Below, one piece after another: positions 8,615-16,526 of a DNA stretch of 64,000 nt. The stretch is from Nocardiopsis gilva YIM 90087 (GTDB taxonomy: Bacteria; Actinomycetota; Actinomycetes; Streptosporangiales; Streptosporangiaceae). Both the position numbers and the translations under genes were made by a program. Position 1 is the stretch's first letter. Every line of letters begins with the position of its first letter. The notes beneath the pieces are model-generated. The model did not search any database. It had not been told where the DNA came from and saw only the letters and a program-made list of their open reading frames with translations. The stretch is taken from assembly GCF_002263495.1 (NCBI RefSeq), contig NZ_CP022753.1, positions 3,286,001 through 3,350,000 of the forward strand, in the 5' to 3' direction.

Positions 8615-9635
8615 ATGGTCCGGGAGCACGTGGCCTGGCGGGTGTGGGTCCTGATCGGTGCCGTGGGTGCCCTTGCGGCAACGGCCGCCGTCGCGCTGCT
8701 CGTGGGGGAGTTCCCGGCGCCCTGGCGCGGGGTGGCCAAGGCGCTGGGAGAGCCCGGGGCCGCGCCGCAGTCGGTGGACTTCATCATCTGGGAGGTGCGC
8801 GTGCCCCGCCTGCTGGCGGGCGCCGCCTCCGGCGCGGCGTTCGGCGTGGCCGCCGCCCTCCTGCAGACAGCATGGGGCACCCCGCTGGCCGGCCCCCGCA
8901 CCGCGGGCATGGGCGGGGCGGCGATGCTGGCGATCGTGCTGGCCCCGGGCTGCCGGGCGGAGCCCAGGGGCCGCTGGGCTCCGCGACCGCCGGAGCCATC
9001 GGGGCGGCAGCGGCGGGCCTTGGCTTGGGTCTGGCCCTGCGATGGCGGTGGGGAGCGCGGGCACGCTGCGGCCCGGCACCGTACTGCTGGCCGGGACGGC
9101 GCTCGACGTGCTGTGCACGGCTGTCGCGCTGTCTGTTGCGGTGAGCGCGGTCGGCGGGGTCGGGGGGCCGCGGGCGGACCGGCTCGTCGCGGGCTCCCCG
9201 CTGCTGGGAGTGGAGCACGCCCCGGTGCTCAGCGCGCTGTGCGCGGCCGCGGCACTGCTGGGGGCCGGAGCGGCGTGGCGGGCACCGGCCGTGGTCGCGG
9301 TGGGTCCGTGGAGCGGGCGGATGGCGGTCGTGTGCCTGGCCGCGCTTCCCGTGGGGGCGGGGGTGGCCCTGGCGGGGCCGATGGCCCTGGCCGGGCTTGC
9401 CGGGGGAGGGGTGGCCTGGTTGGTGATGTCGGGACACCCGGGGTGGACGGCGTTGCTGGCCGTGCCTCTGGGGGCGTTCGTCGTGCTCGCCGGCGACCTT
9501 GTGGCGCGCTCGGTCAGCGGGCCTGAGGGAATCGCCACGGGGTACGTGACCGCGGTGGCGGGGGTGGTCGTGCTCCTGGCCCTCCGCCGATCGCGCACGA
9601 CGGCCACGCCCGAGCCTCCGGTGCCGGCGGCCTAG
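8615..9635 (+). pseudogene. FecCD-type ABC permease, frameshifted twice
   Basis: Read across three frames this is a full-length (about 340 residue) permease of the BtuC/FecD family for siderophore, heme or cobalamin import. The first frame gives SVDFIIWEVRVPRLLAGAASGAAFG, the usual start of the family; the second gives ATAGAIGAAAAGLGLGLAL; the third gives TVLLAGTALDVLCTAVALSV and runs to the stop. The breaks fall at GGG 8947-8949 and GGGG 9050-9053, and adding one G to each run restores a single frame. It is either a decayed gene or a consensus error. No ATPase or binding-protein gene lies beside it. GAGGGAGAAAGGG precedes the ATG. Confidence 0.75.
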
Positions 9636-9970
9636 CACACGCCCCGACCGGGAGCCTGCCGTCGCTCCTCACCACCACATATGAATCTACAATGTAAAGG
9701 TGGCAGTGTTTTTCTCTAAAAACCCCCTCTCCCAAACCAAAAAAGGAGCGGCTACGCCGCCCCTATCTCCCCAAAACTCCACCACCCGCACACCCGCATC
9801 GGACCACATCCGGCGCGGGAACCCGCCCACCGCCCAAACACTGGTCCACACTGTCCGAAAACCCCGGAGACGCCACCAACCACACCCACCACGATTGACC
9901 GGCCCACCACCGAGGTAGGAACCCTCACGCACCGAACGACCCAGCGACCACACCGCACCAGGAGCGCACC
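9636..9970. other. Intergenic region with an AT-rich island
   Basis: These 335 bases lie between the FecCD-type gene and the pterin dehydratase gene. Bases 9676-9760 are strikingly A/T-rich for this window. They include the near-palindrome TCTACA-A-TGTAAA (9686-9698) and runs of A. The remainder is C/A-rich without clear structure. A frame of about 70 codons from 9700 is low-complexity and not believed. The region probably holds the promoter for the dehydratase gene. Confidence 0.45.
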
Positions 9971-10276
9971 ATGACGCTACTCAACGAACAGCAGATCACC
10001 GACGGCCTGACCCACCTCGACGACTGGGAATGGGACCGCGAACACCACGAAATCCGCCGCACCGTCAAAATGCCGGACTTCATGAGCGCGATCCACCTCA
10101 TCACCGCGATCGCCCACGTCGCCGAACAGGCCAACCACCACCCCGACATGGACATCCGCTACAACAAGGTGACCTTCCACCAGACCACCCACGCCGCGCA
10201 CGGCATCACCGAAAACGACATGCAGCTAGCCGCACGCATCGACGAACTCGTCGCCGACGCCCAACCCCGCGGCTAA
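9971..10276 (+). CDS. Pterin-4a-carbinolamine dehydratase family protein
   Basis: The 101-residue protein matches the PhhB/DCoH family: FMSAIHLITAIAHVAEQANHHPDMDIRYNKV, then THAAHGITENDMQLAARID. The paired histidines and HPD are the family's active-site residues. The usual reaction dehydrates 4a-hydroxytetrahydrobiopterin during pterin recycling, but no aromatic amino-acid hydroxylase is nearby, so the role here is open; bacterial members also occur as molybdopterin-linked proteins. A GGAGCG site precedes the ATG by five bases. Confidence 0.88.
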   Translation: MTLLNEQQITDGLTHLDDWEWDREHHEIRRTVKMPDFMSAIHLITAIAHVAEQANHHPDMDIRYNKVTFHQTTHAAHGITENDMQLAARIDELVADAQPRG

Positions 10277-10332
10277 CCGGCAACCGCGCCCCGGCCCGGG
10301 ACCACCCGCGCCGCCAGCGCCCACCACCGGCC

Positions 10333-11961
10333 TCAGCCCTGGGCCGGGCGCAGCCGCCCCCGCCGGATCTTCCCCGACGCCGTCCTGGGCAGCTCGTCGA
10401 CGAACGTGATCCGACGCGGATAGGCATGCTCGGCGAACCGCGCCCGCACCAGCTCCCGCAGCTCCTCAGCGAGCTCATCACTGGCCCGCGACCCCTCATG
10501 CAGCACGATGCTGGCCGCCACGGTCTGCCCCGACAGCTCGTCGGGCACGCCATACACCCCGGCCTCCGCCACCGCCGGGTGCTGCAGCAGCGCCGTCTCC
10601 ACATCGAACGGCCCGATCCGGTACCCCGACATCAGGATCGCGTCATCGTCGCGAGTGGAGAAGTACAGATACCCTTCGCGGTCCTGGCTCCCGGTGTCAC
10701 CCGTCAGATACCAGCGCCCATCGGGCGTGAAGCGCGCCGCCGAGGCCCCCGGATTGTCCCGGTACCCCCGGAACCACATCAGCGGACTCGCCTTCACATC
10801 CACGGCCACCCGCCCGAAGGCCCCCACCGGAGCCTCACCATCAGCCACGGGCTCCAGCACCGTCACCGACCACCCCGGCAACGCCGTGCCCAGCGACCCC
10901 ACCCGCATATCGGCGGCCACATCATCGTGGTTCTGGTGGCCCACAAAGATCCCCAGCTCACTCTGCCCATAGTGGTCGCGCAGCGGCACCCCGAACGTGT
11001 CCGCCGCCCACGCCACCACATCGCTGTTCAACGGCTCACCAGCACTCGACAGGCGCCGCACCGCGATCTCCGGCGGCAAAGTCTTCGTCGTCGCCCGCAG
11101 CGTCCGATACACCGTCGGCGCCGCCGCCAGGTTGGTGACCCCGAAAATCGCCAGCACGTCGAGGGTCAACTCCGGGTCGAACCCCGCCCGCAGCTGCAGC
11201 GAGCGGTGGCCCGCCAACAGCGGGGACACCAGCCCGTAGTACAGCCCATAGGCCCAGGCCGGGTCCGCGGTGTTCCAGTACACGTCGTCATCGGCGACAT
11301 CCAGCCCATAGCGGTGGTAGGCGTGGAACGCCGCCAGCGCCCGCACCGGCACCTCCACCCCGCGCGGCGGCCCGGCCGTGCCCGAGGTGTAGAGCAGCAC
11401 GAAGGGCGCGTCACCCCCCACGGCCACCGGCGCCGGCGCCGTCCGACCGCCGCTGCCGCGCGTGAGCCCCGCGATGGTGTGGTCGCCCTCGCGCAGGGGA
11501 GCGGGGCCGGTGGTGGCGATGTGCCAGGGGGCGTCGGCGGGGACGTCGTCGCCGGGGTCGAGCTTGGGCCGCTGGTCGTCGTCGCAGATGACGAGGCGGG
11601 TGTCGGAGTGGGTGAGGCGCAGGGCGATGGCGCTGGGCGCGAACGCGGTGAACAGGGGAACGTGCACGGCGCCGAGCCGCCAGATGGCCAGGGCGGTGAC
11701 GGCGAGTTCGGTGCCCTTGCCCATGAGGGTGGCGACGTGGTCGCCGCGGGTGATGCCGAGCTCGGCCATGGCGGCGGCCAGGGCGGTGGAGCGTTCGGCG
11801 AGTTCGCCGAAGGTGAGGTCGTGGGGGAGGAGCTCGGGGCCGACCTCGGTGACGGCGACGGCGTCGGCGGGGTGGCGGTCGCACAGCAGGTGGGCCACCG
11901 ATGCGGTGGGGGTGTCGTAGGTGGCGAGCCAGTCGCGTACTTGCTGCGCCGGGTCGTGCAT
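10333..11961 (-). CDS. Acyl-CoA synthetase (AMP-forming)
   Basis: The 542-residue enzyme belongs to the ANL adenylating superfamily. Motifs seen: the AMP-binding P-loop LLYTSGTAGPPRGVEV (near residue 190), the aromatic-rich YWNTADPAWAYG, SSAGEPLN, the adenylate motif DHYGQSE, WYLTGDTG and the C-terminal lysine motif RTASGKIRR. It resembles acetyl-/medium-chain acyl-CoA synthetases that activate a carboxylic acid with ATP and CoA; the chain length is not predictable. The gene is divergent from the acyltransferase at 12151. Confidence 0.9.
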   Translation of the reverse strand: MHDPAQQVRDWLATYDTPTASVAHLLCDRHPADAVAVTEVGPELLPHDLTFGELAERSTALAAAMAELGITRGDHVATLMGKGTELAVTALAIWRLGAVHVPLFTAFAPSAIALRLTHSDTRLVICDDDQRPKLDPGDDVPADAPWHIATTGPAPLREGDHTIAGLTRGSGGRTAPAPVAVGGDAPFVLLYTSGTAGPPRGVEVPVRALAAFHAYHRYGLDVADDDVYWNTADPAWAYGLYYGLVSPLLAGHRSLQLRAGFDPELTLDVLAIFGVTNLAAAPTVYRTLRATTKTLPPEIAVRRLSSAGEPLNSDVVAWAADTFGVPLRDHYGQSELGIFVGHQNHDDVAADMRVGSLGTALPGWSVTVLEPVADGEAPVGAFGRVAVDVKASPLMWFRGYRDNPGASAARFTPDGRWYLTGDTGSQDREGYLYFSTRDDDAILMSGYRIGPFDVETALLQHPAVAEAGVYGVPDELSGQTVAASIVLHEGSRASDELAEELRELVRARFAEHAYPRRITFVDELPRTASGKIRRGRLRPAQG

Positions 11962-12150
11962 CGGTGGTCGTCCCCTTTTCTGGAGGATTGTGCGTGTTGC
12001 TGTGGTCGTGTTCCAGAGTATTCCCCTGTGTGTGATGGTGCCCTCAACGGCGGGCGATGGCGGTCACCGTTCGCCGCGGTCGGTGGGGGAAGGTGGGTGG
12101 GTCGGGGCCCGGGGGAGGGGTGGTGGCGTCGGCGGTGGGGAGGCGTCACG

Positions 12151-13176
12151 ATGTGGGCCATGGATGTCGATGCTGTGGTGCGGCGGTTCGATCTGGGCGA
12201 GGAGATGCGCGGCTGGTTGGCGGAGGCCGCCGAGTTGCCGTTGCCGGACGGCGGGTGTCCGCTGCCGCCCCGTTCGCGGGCGCGGGAGGCGCTGGCACCG
12301 TTCGGCTTGAGCGCCCAGGACGAGGCGGAGCTGGTGGGGCTGTGGCCGGATGAGGCGTGGCCGCCGGAGCTGCTGTGGCTGGTGGAGCGCATGTATGCGC
12401 GGGTGGTGGAGGATCTGGCGGCGGGGCCGGGGGAGTGGCGGCATTGGCCGCCGCTGCCCGGGGTGGAGGACGCGCGGGCGCGGTGCGCGCCGGTGTTCGC
12501 GTTCGCTGCGGCGGTTCCGGCGTTGCGGGCGTGGCAGGACCGTCACGGGGTTCCGCCGGAGGTGGGGGCGGCGACGCTGCGGGATGTGGGGCGCCATGTG
12601 GGCCATAACCGGACGATGTTCGGGCGGATCGGGTTGGAGGTGGCCGCGTGGATCGCGTTGCAGTTCCGCGGCGGCCTGTTCGAGCTGGGGCGGCTGCAGT
12701 ATGAGCCGGCGCGGCTGGTCGAGCAGGCGGCGGTGACCTGGTACTCCGAGGCGGAGGCCGCGGGTTTGGCGCCGGAGTTGGCCTATGGGGCGCCGACGCT
12801 GCGGTTGCATATCCCAGCGGGGGAGTCGTTGGACCCGGGGGCGATCGACGCGTCGCTTGCGCGGGCGCGGGGGTTCTTCGCGTCGTGTTTCGGCAGGGAG
12901 TACGCGGTGGCCACGTGTGCGTCGTGGCTGTTGGATCCGCAGTTGGCGGAGTATCTGCCCGCCGGGTCGAACATCCTGGCGTTCCAGCGCCGGTTCACGC
13001 TGGTTGACCGGTCGACGCCGGGGGATCGCGACGTGTTCCGGTTCGTGTTTCGGCGCCCGGGGGTCGAGCGGTTGGAGGGGCTTGTGCCGGCCACGCGGTT
13101 GGAGCGGGCGATCGTGGCGCATTCGCGGGCGGGGCGCCACTGGCGGGTGCGCACGGGGTGGCTGCGCCTGCCGTGA
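12151..13176 (+). CDS. Acyltransferase-domain protein (DUF5596/GNAT-like)
   Basis: The 341-residue soluble protein resembles actinobacterial proteins annotated as acyltransferase domain-containing, with an N-terminal helical region (residues 1-150, PLPPRSRAREALAPFGLS) and a C-terminal GNAT-like half (LQFRGGLFELGRLQYEPARL; LRLHIPAGESLDPGAIDASLARA; CASWLLDPQLAEYLP). Substrate and acyl donor are unknown. ATG 12151 is supported by GGGGAGG seven bases upstream. It is divergent from an acyl-CoA synthetase, which could supply an acyl-CoA; that link is inference. Confidence 0.7.
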   Translation: MWAMDVDAVVRRFDLGEEMRGWLAEAAELPLPDGGCPLPPRSRAREALAPFGLSAQDEAELVGLWPDEAWPPELLWLVERMYARVVEDLAAGPGEWRHWPPLPGVEDARARCAPVFAFAAAVPALRAWQDRHGVPPEVGAATLRDVGRHVGHNRTMFGRIGLEVAAWIALQFRGGLFELGRLQYEPARLVEQAAVTWYSEAEAAGLAPELAYGAPTLRLHIPAGESLDPGAIDASLARARGFFASCFGREYAVATCASWLLDPQLAEYLPAGSNILAFQRRFTLVDRSTPGDRDVFRFVFRRPGVERLEGLVPATRLERAIVAHSRAGRHWRVRTGWLRLP

Positions 13177-13182
13177 GCGGCG

Positions 13183-13196
13183 CAGGGGCGTCCCTG
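13183..13196. terminator. Possible bidirectional terminator hairpin
   Basis: CAGGG-GCGT-CCCTG sits in the 25-base gap between two convergent genes. The stem is short and has no T-tract. Confidence 0.35.
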
Positions 13197-13201
13197 CCGG
13201 G

Positions 13202-13393
13202 TCAGGGCCCGGTGTCGTGGGCGGGTTCGGGGGGTGTGGACCAGCCCGTGGTGATGAGGCGTCCGGACCCGGTGCAGTCGGCGCAGCGGCGGGGGACCAC
13301 CATTTCGCCGACGCCGTCGCCGCCGGCGTAGCCGACGACTCCTACTCTGAGTCCGCTGCCCTGGCAGCTTTGGCACACGATCGCGACATCCAC
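13202..13393 (-). CDS. Small zinc-finger protein with two DnaJ-type CxxCxGxG motifs
   Basis: The 63-residue protein has CQSCQGSG (residues 8-15) and CADCTGSG (residues 37-44), the paired motif of DnaJ zinc fingers that binds one zinc ion. Nothing else of DnaJ is present. Such proteins are common in actinobacteria and uncharacterised; protein or nucleic-acid binding is a guess. It lies downstream of, and in the same direction as, the arginase-family gene (46 bases apart), so may be co-transcribed. Confidence 0.6.
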   Translation of the reverse strand: MDVAIVCQSCQGSGLRVGVVGYAGGDGVGEMVVPRRCADCTGSGRLITTGWSTPPEPAHDTGP

Positions 13394-13439
13394 GGGCGCA
13401 AGGATAGGCGCCTGGCGGGGTGGTGTGGGGGCGGTGGGG

Positions 13440-14264
13440 TTAGTCGGTGAGGTCGAGGGCGGAGAGGAGGGTGGTCAGGCGGGTTTCGTCGTGTTCGACG
13501 ACGGGGGCGTATTCGCAGATGCCGATGCCGACGATGTCGTGGTGGGCGTGGATGGCGGCGAGGGCTTCGGCGACGGAGTCGGCGCGGGGGCCGTCGGGGG
13601 TGGGGACGGCGACGGCGGGGAGGTCGACGGGGTCGCAGACGTCGACGTCGAGGTGGACGTAGGCGGGGGTGCCGGGGGGTCGTGGGGCGGTGACGCGGGT
13701 GGGGTCGGCGATGATTTCGACGGTGTCGACCCAGGCCATGCCGTGGTGGCGGACGTAGTGGGTTTCGGCGGGGTCGAGGTCGCGGCTGCCGACGAGGGTG
13801 ACGGCGGGCGTGGACATGGCGGGCCCGTTGGGGCCGATGAGGTGGGGGTGGCCTTCGCCGAGGAGGGCGCGTAGCCCCATGCCGTGGGCGCGGCCGCTGG
13901 GGGAGGTGGTGGGGGTGTTGAGGTCGGTGTGGGCGTCGACCCAGTAGAGGACCATGTCGGGGTGGCGGGCGGCGAGGTGTTGGACGGCGACGAGGTCGGA
14001 GAGGCAGTCGCCGCCGAGGGTGAGGGTGCGGTGGGGGTCGCGGCGGGTGAGGCGGTTGCGGAGCCGTTTGAGGGTGCCGTGGATGGCGTCGAGGTTGCGG
14101 ATGCCGTCGATGGTGGTGCGGGGGCCGTCGGTGACGGCGACGTGGAGGCGGTTGCCGCTGGGGGGTATGAGGTGGGCGAGGGCGGATGCGCCGGCGGCGA
14201 TGCGGACATCGTCGCCGCCTTGCCACAGGGGGACCACCAGATCTACGTCGCGCTGCCAGACCAT
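13440..14264 (-). CDS. Arginase/agmatinase-family ureohydrolase
   Basis: The 274-residue enzyme has the metal-binding signatures of the ureohydrolase superfamily: GGDC in the strand-1 loop, VDAHTDLNTP (DAHxDxN) and HLDVDVCDP (DxDxxDP). These coordinate two manganese ions that activate water to release urea from a guanidino substrate. Which substrate (arginine, agmatine, formiminoglutamate, guanidine-type) cannot be told. GGDC replaces the more usual GGDH, as in some arginases. It is divergent from the methyltransferase at 14398. Confidence 0.85.
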   Translation of the reverse strand: MVWQRDVDLVVPLWQGGDDVRIAAGASALAHLIPPSGNRLHVAVTDGPRTTIDGIRNLDAIHGTLKRLRNRLTRRDPHRTLTLGGDCLSDLVAVQHLAARHPDMVLYWVDAHTDLNTPTTSPSGRAHGMGLRALLGEGHPHLIGPNGPAMSTPAVTLVGSRDLDPAETHYVRHHGMAWVDTVEIIADPTRVTAPRPPGTPAYVHLDVDVCDPVDLPAVAVPTPDGPRADSVAEALAAIHAHHDIVGIGICEYAPVVEHDETRLTTLLSALDLTD

Positions 14265-14397
14265 GTCCCAACCTTAGGCCCCTGTGGGTGGGTGCGGGTA
14301 GGGAAACGGGGATCGGCGGGTGGGCAGGGGTGTCCGGGTGTGGTCAGGTGTGGGGTCAACTTTTTTGTGTGGGTGGGCGTGGGATTGTGAGGGTGTT

Positions 14398-15159
14398 ATG
14401 GCGAGTGTGGATGGTGTTGTTCCGCCGGAGCGTTTTCCGCGTAGTTCCGGCTATGACCTTGCGTGGCAGAAGCGGTACATGATGGGCCCTAATCCGTTGT
14501 GGCTGACGGAGTGGTTGGCGGAGGATCTGCCGATCGGCGAGGGTGCGCGTGTCTTGGATTTGGGGGCGGGGACGGCGCTGACCTCGGTCTTCTTGGCGCG
14601 GGAGTTCGGTGCGCGGGTGACGGCGGCCGATTTGTGGGTGGATCCGGGGGACAATTGGCGCCGGGTGCGTGAGGCCGGTGTGGCCGACCGGGTGTTGCCG
14701 CTGCGGGCGGAGGCGCGGGATCTGCCGTTCGCCGAGGGGTATTTCGATGCGGTGGTCTCGATCGATGCCTACCACTATTTCGGTACGGATGATCTGTATT
14801 TGGATTATCTGCTGCGGTTTATCGCGCCGGGCGGCCGGTTGGGGATCGTGTCGCCGGGGTTGGCGCGTCCGGTGGATGGGACGGTGCCGGAGCGGATTCG
14901 GCCCTACTGGCAGGCGGCCTATCGGTCGTTTCACAGTGCGCAGTGGTGGCGTGCCACTTTTGAGTCAAGTCAGGCGGTGCGCGTGGAACGCGCGGACACG
15001 TTGGTAGATGGTTGGAAGTACTGGTTGGCGTGGAACGAGGCGTGTACGCCGCCCGAGGACGCCGCGGACATCGTGGCCCAGGAGAGTGCGATGCTCCGCG
15101 CGGACGCGGGGGAGACGCTCGGATTCGTCCGCGTGATCGCGCGCAACGGCGCGGCCTGA
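14398..15159 (+). CDS. Class I SAM-dependent methyltransferase
   Basis: The 253-residue protein has motif I VLDLGAGTALTSVFLA (about residues 55-70), an acidic residue closing strand 2 (AADLWVD), the DLPFAEGYFDAVVSIDAYHYF region and LRFIAPGGRLGIVSPG. These fix a Rossmann-fold SAM binding site. The acceptor is unknown. ATG 14398 is chosen because GAGGGTG lies about six bases upstream. The upstream DNA has an unusual TTTTTTG stretch (14361-14367) that may be part of its promoter. Confidence 0.82.
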   Translation: MASVDGVVPPERFPRSSGYDLAWQKRYMMGPNPLWLTEWLAEDLPIGEGARVLDLGAGTALTSVFLAREFGARVTAADLWVDPGDNWRRVREAGVADRVLPLRAEARDLPFAEGYFDAVVSIDAYHYFGTDDLYLDYLLRFIAPGGRLGIVSPGLARPVDGTVPERIRPYWQAAYRSFHSAQWWRATFESSQAVRVERADTLVDGWKYWLAWNEACTPPEDAADIVAQESAMLRADAGETLGFVRVIARNGAA

Positions 15160-15211
15160 GGCGGCCTGGCGCCGGGCGGGTATCTCAGGCCCGCCCATGG
15201 TTCAACTTGAC

Positions 15212-15225
15212 ATAATGTGCATTAT
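15212..15225. promoter_or_regulatory. AT-rich inverted repeat overlapping TTGACA
   Basis: ATAATG-TG-CATTAT is an inverted repeat directly overlapping TTGACA (15208-15213). In this very GC-rich context it looks like an operator over a -35 box, though no gene follows for 1.3 kb. Confidence 0.35.
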
Positions 15226-15459
15226 CGGCGTTGTGGGGCGGGTGGCCGAGAGGGGTGGCGGTCGGGGTCGTCCCGGCTGGTGGCGCGTGATTCGGGTGGT
15301 GTCAGCAAGGCCGGGGTTCCGCTTGGCGCGTGCGGACCTGTTCTCCATGCGGGTGCATCGCGCCAGCGCAGGATTGATTCGCCGATGATGACGGCGTTTG
15401 TTCGGACGATCCGGACGGATTCCAGGACTTCCGGCGGAGCGTCGGCCTCAGGAGTACGC

Positions 15460-15631
15460 GGTCTGCTGGGCGGCCTTGTCGGATTTCGTCTTTCCGGTGT
15501 TCGGTGGTGAAAAGCGGCACCGAGGACGGAGGGGCTGGGGGCCCCGACCTCCTGAGAGGCGCGGCGGGGTAACGCCAGCGTCGGCGGCCCGCTCGCCGGG
15601 CGCCTCCCCGGTGGAGCGACGAGGGCGGCAG
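15460..15631 (+). repeat. Interspersed repeat, copy C
   Basis: About 170 bases closely similar to copy B (1001-1173), starting GGTCTGCTGGGCGGCCTTG and ending GCGACGAGGGCGGCA. It faces copy D (16012-16097) in inverted orientation, just as A faces B. Confidence 0.85.
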
Positions 15632-15733
15632 CGACGGCAGGTGGGCCGTGGGGGCGCCCCGGTCGGGACGGGCCGGCCGGAACGCGGATTGCGGGCCGCC
15701 GGGTGCCGGGTATGCCCGCTTTGCCACAAGTTC

Positions 15734-15798
15734 GGCGCGATGATCATGGGGATTGTTCCGGCAAAACGGACAGAATCAGAGAAATTCCCATGATCATC
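15734..15798. repeat. TGATCA-flanked palindromic element, copy 2
   Basis: CGATGATCATGGG and CCCATGATCATCG form 13-bp perfect ends around about 37 bases containing, on the minus strand, GATTCTGTCCGTTTTGCCGG. It is homologous to 1203-1264. Confidence 0.7.
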
Positions 15799-15873
15799 GG
15801 CGGAAGGGGTCCGCAGTGGCGCGGCGCGGCGGGCGCTTTGCCCTGTTTGTCCCGGCCGTCGCAGGGTGGATTC

Positions 15874-15935
15874 GTTGATCTCGGGAAAGTGCGCCAGAAA
15901 ACCGCTGGAATTTGGCGCACTTTCCCGAGATCAAC
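15874..15935. repeat. Long perfect inverted repeat with GTTGATCTCGG ends
   Basis: Two perfect arms (15874-15896 and 15913-15935), 23 bases each, flank a 16-base spacer. The outer 11 bases, GTTGATCTCGG, are the same as in the palindrome at 33329-33396, and the inner arm bases differ in matched pairs. Confidence 0.85.
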
Positions 15936-16011
15936 ACAGGCGCGGACACAACGGGCCTACAGCGAGCGCTTTCCCGCCCCGGCCACCCACCCGGCACCGC
16001 TGGACGACCAC

Positions 16012-16097
16012 GGCGCCCCACCCCCACCGGCCCTCGGTGCCGCTTTCACCCCAGGACACCGGGCAGGATGAACGCCGACAAGGCCGCCCAGCAGACC
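16012..16097 (-). repeat. Interspersed repeat, copy D
   Basis: On the minus strand it reads GGTCTGCTGGGCGGCCTTG, then about 30 diverged bases, then GAAAGCGGCACCGAGG and a GGTGGGGGTGGGGCGCC tail like copy A. It is shorter than copies B and C. Confidence 0.8.
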
Positions 16098-16158
16098 CCA
16101 TCTCAGCCGTACCCCTGAGCTGTGGGGATCGGGATGGACCACCAGGGGCTCGTGTTTG

Positions 16159-16180
16159 ATGCATAAATGGCGTTATGCAT
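16159..16180. promoter_or_regulatory. Inverted repeat operator candidate
   Basis: ATGCATAA-ATGGCG-TTATGCAT has 8-base perfect arms and a 6-base spacer, in a locally AT-rich patch about 350 bases before the DUF418 gene. The shape is that of a dimeric repressor site; the regulator is unknown. Confidence 0.4.
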
Positions 16181-16526
16181 GAATTGGGAATTATGTCCGA
16201 CTCATGTGTCCCGGTTCGCCTCAGTACCCGGATCCGTCTCCCGGCCCGGGCATCCGCTCCGCTCGCCCGCAGCGCGACCGCGCGACCAGCGGGATCGTCA
16301 CACCCCTCCCCCTCGGCTGTGACCGGCGTCGCAACCCGCCCCACTCCCCTTCCCGTGCCGGTCCCCGCGCTATACGCTCGTCCGCGGACAACACCTCATC
16401 AGCATGAGACGCCCGGCGAACGTGATCCGTTGACCGAATCCGTGCGGCGCGCGAATTCCCGGCCACAACCGGTCACAATCGGGAAATACCTCTGCACCAG
16501 AGGGACGAGCGGGGGATCCTCGAAGA

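Larger units (their letters stand above)
15160..16526. other. Gene-free repeat island (1.37 kb)
   Basis: No convincing gene is seen here. The island contains, in order: an AT-rich inverted repeat (15212-15225), interspersed repeat copy C (15460-15631), a TGATCA-flanked element (15734-15798), a long perfect inverted repeat (15874-15935), interspersed repeat copy D (16012-16097) and a second AT-rich inverted repeat (16159-16180). The final 350 bases probably hold the promoter of the DUF418 gene, but no clear boxes were found. Confidence 0.6.

Noticed and set aside
9700-9918. Possible 72-codon gene on the plus strand
   Set aside because: Low-complexity Pro/Thr/His composition and no family-like sequence; it lies across the AT-rich patch that is more likely regulatory.
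10030-11500. Very long arginine/proline-rich open frame on the plus strand across the acyl-CoA synthetase gene
   Set aside because: This is the antisense of a clear ANL enzyme; such frames are open only because high-GC DNA has few stops.
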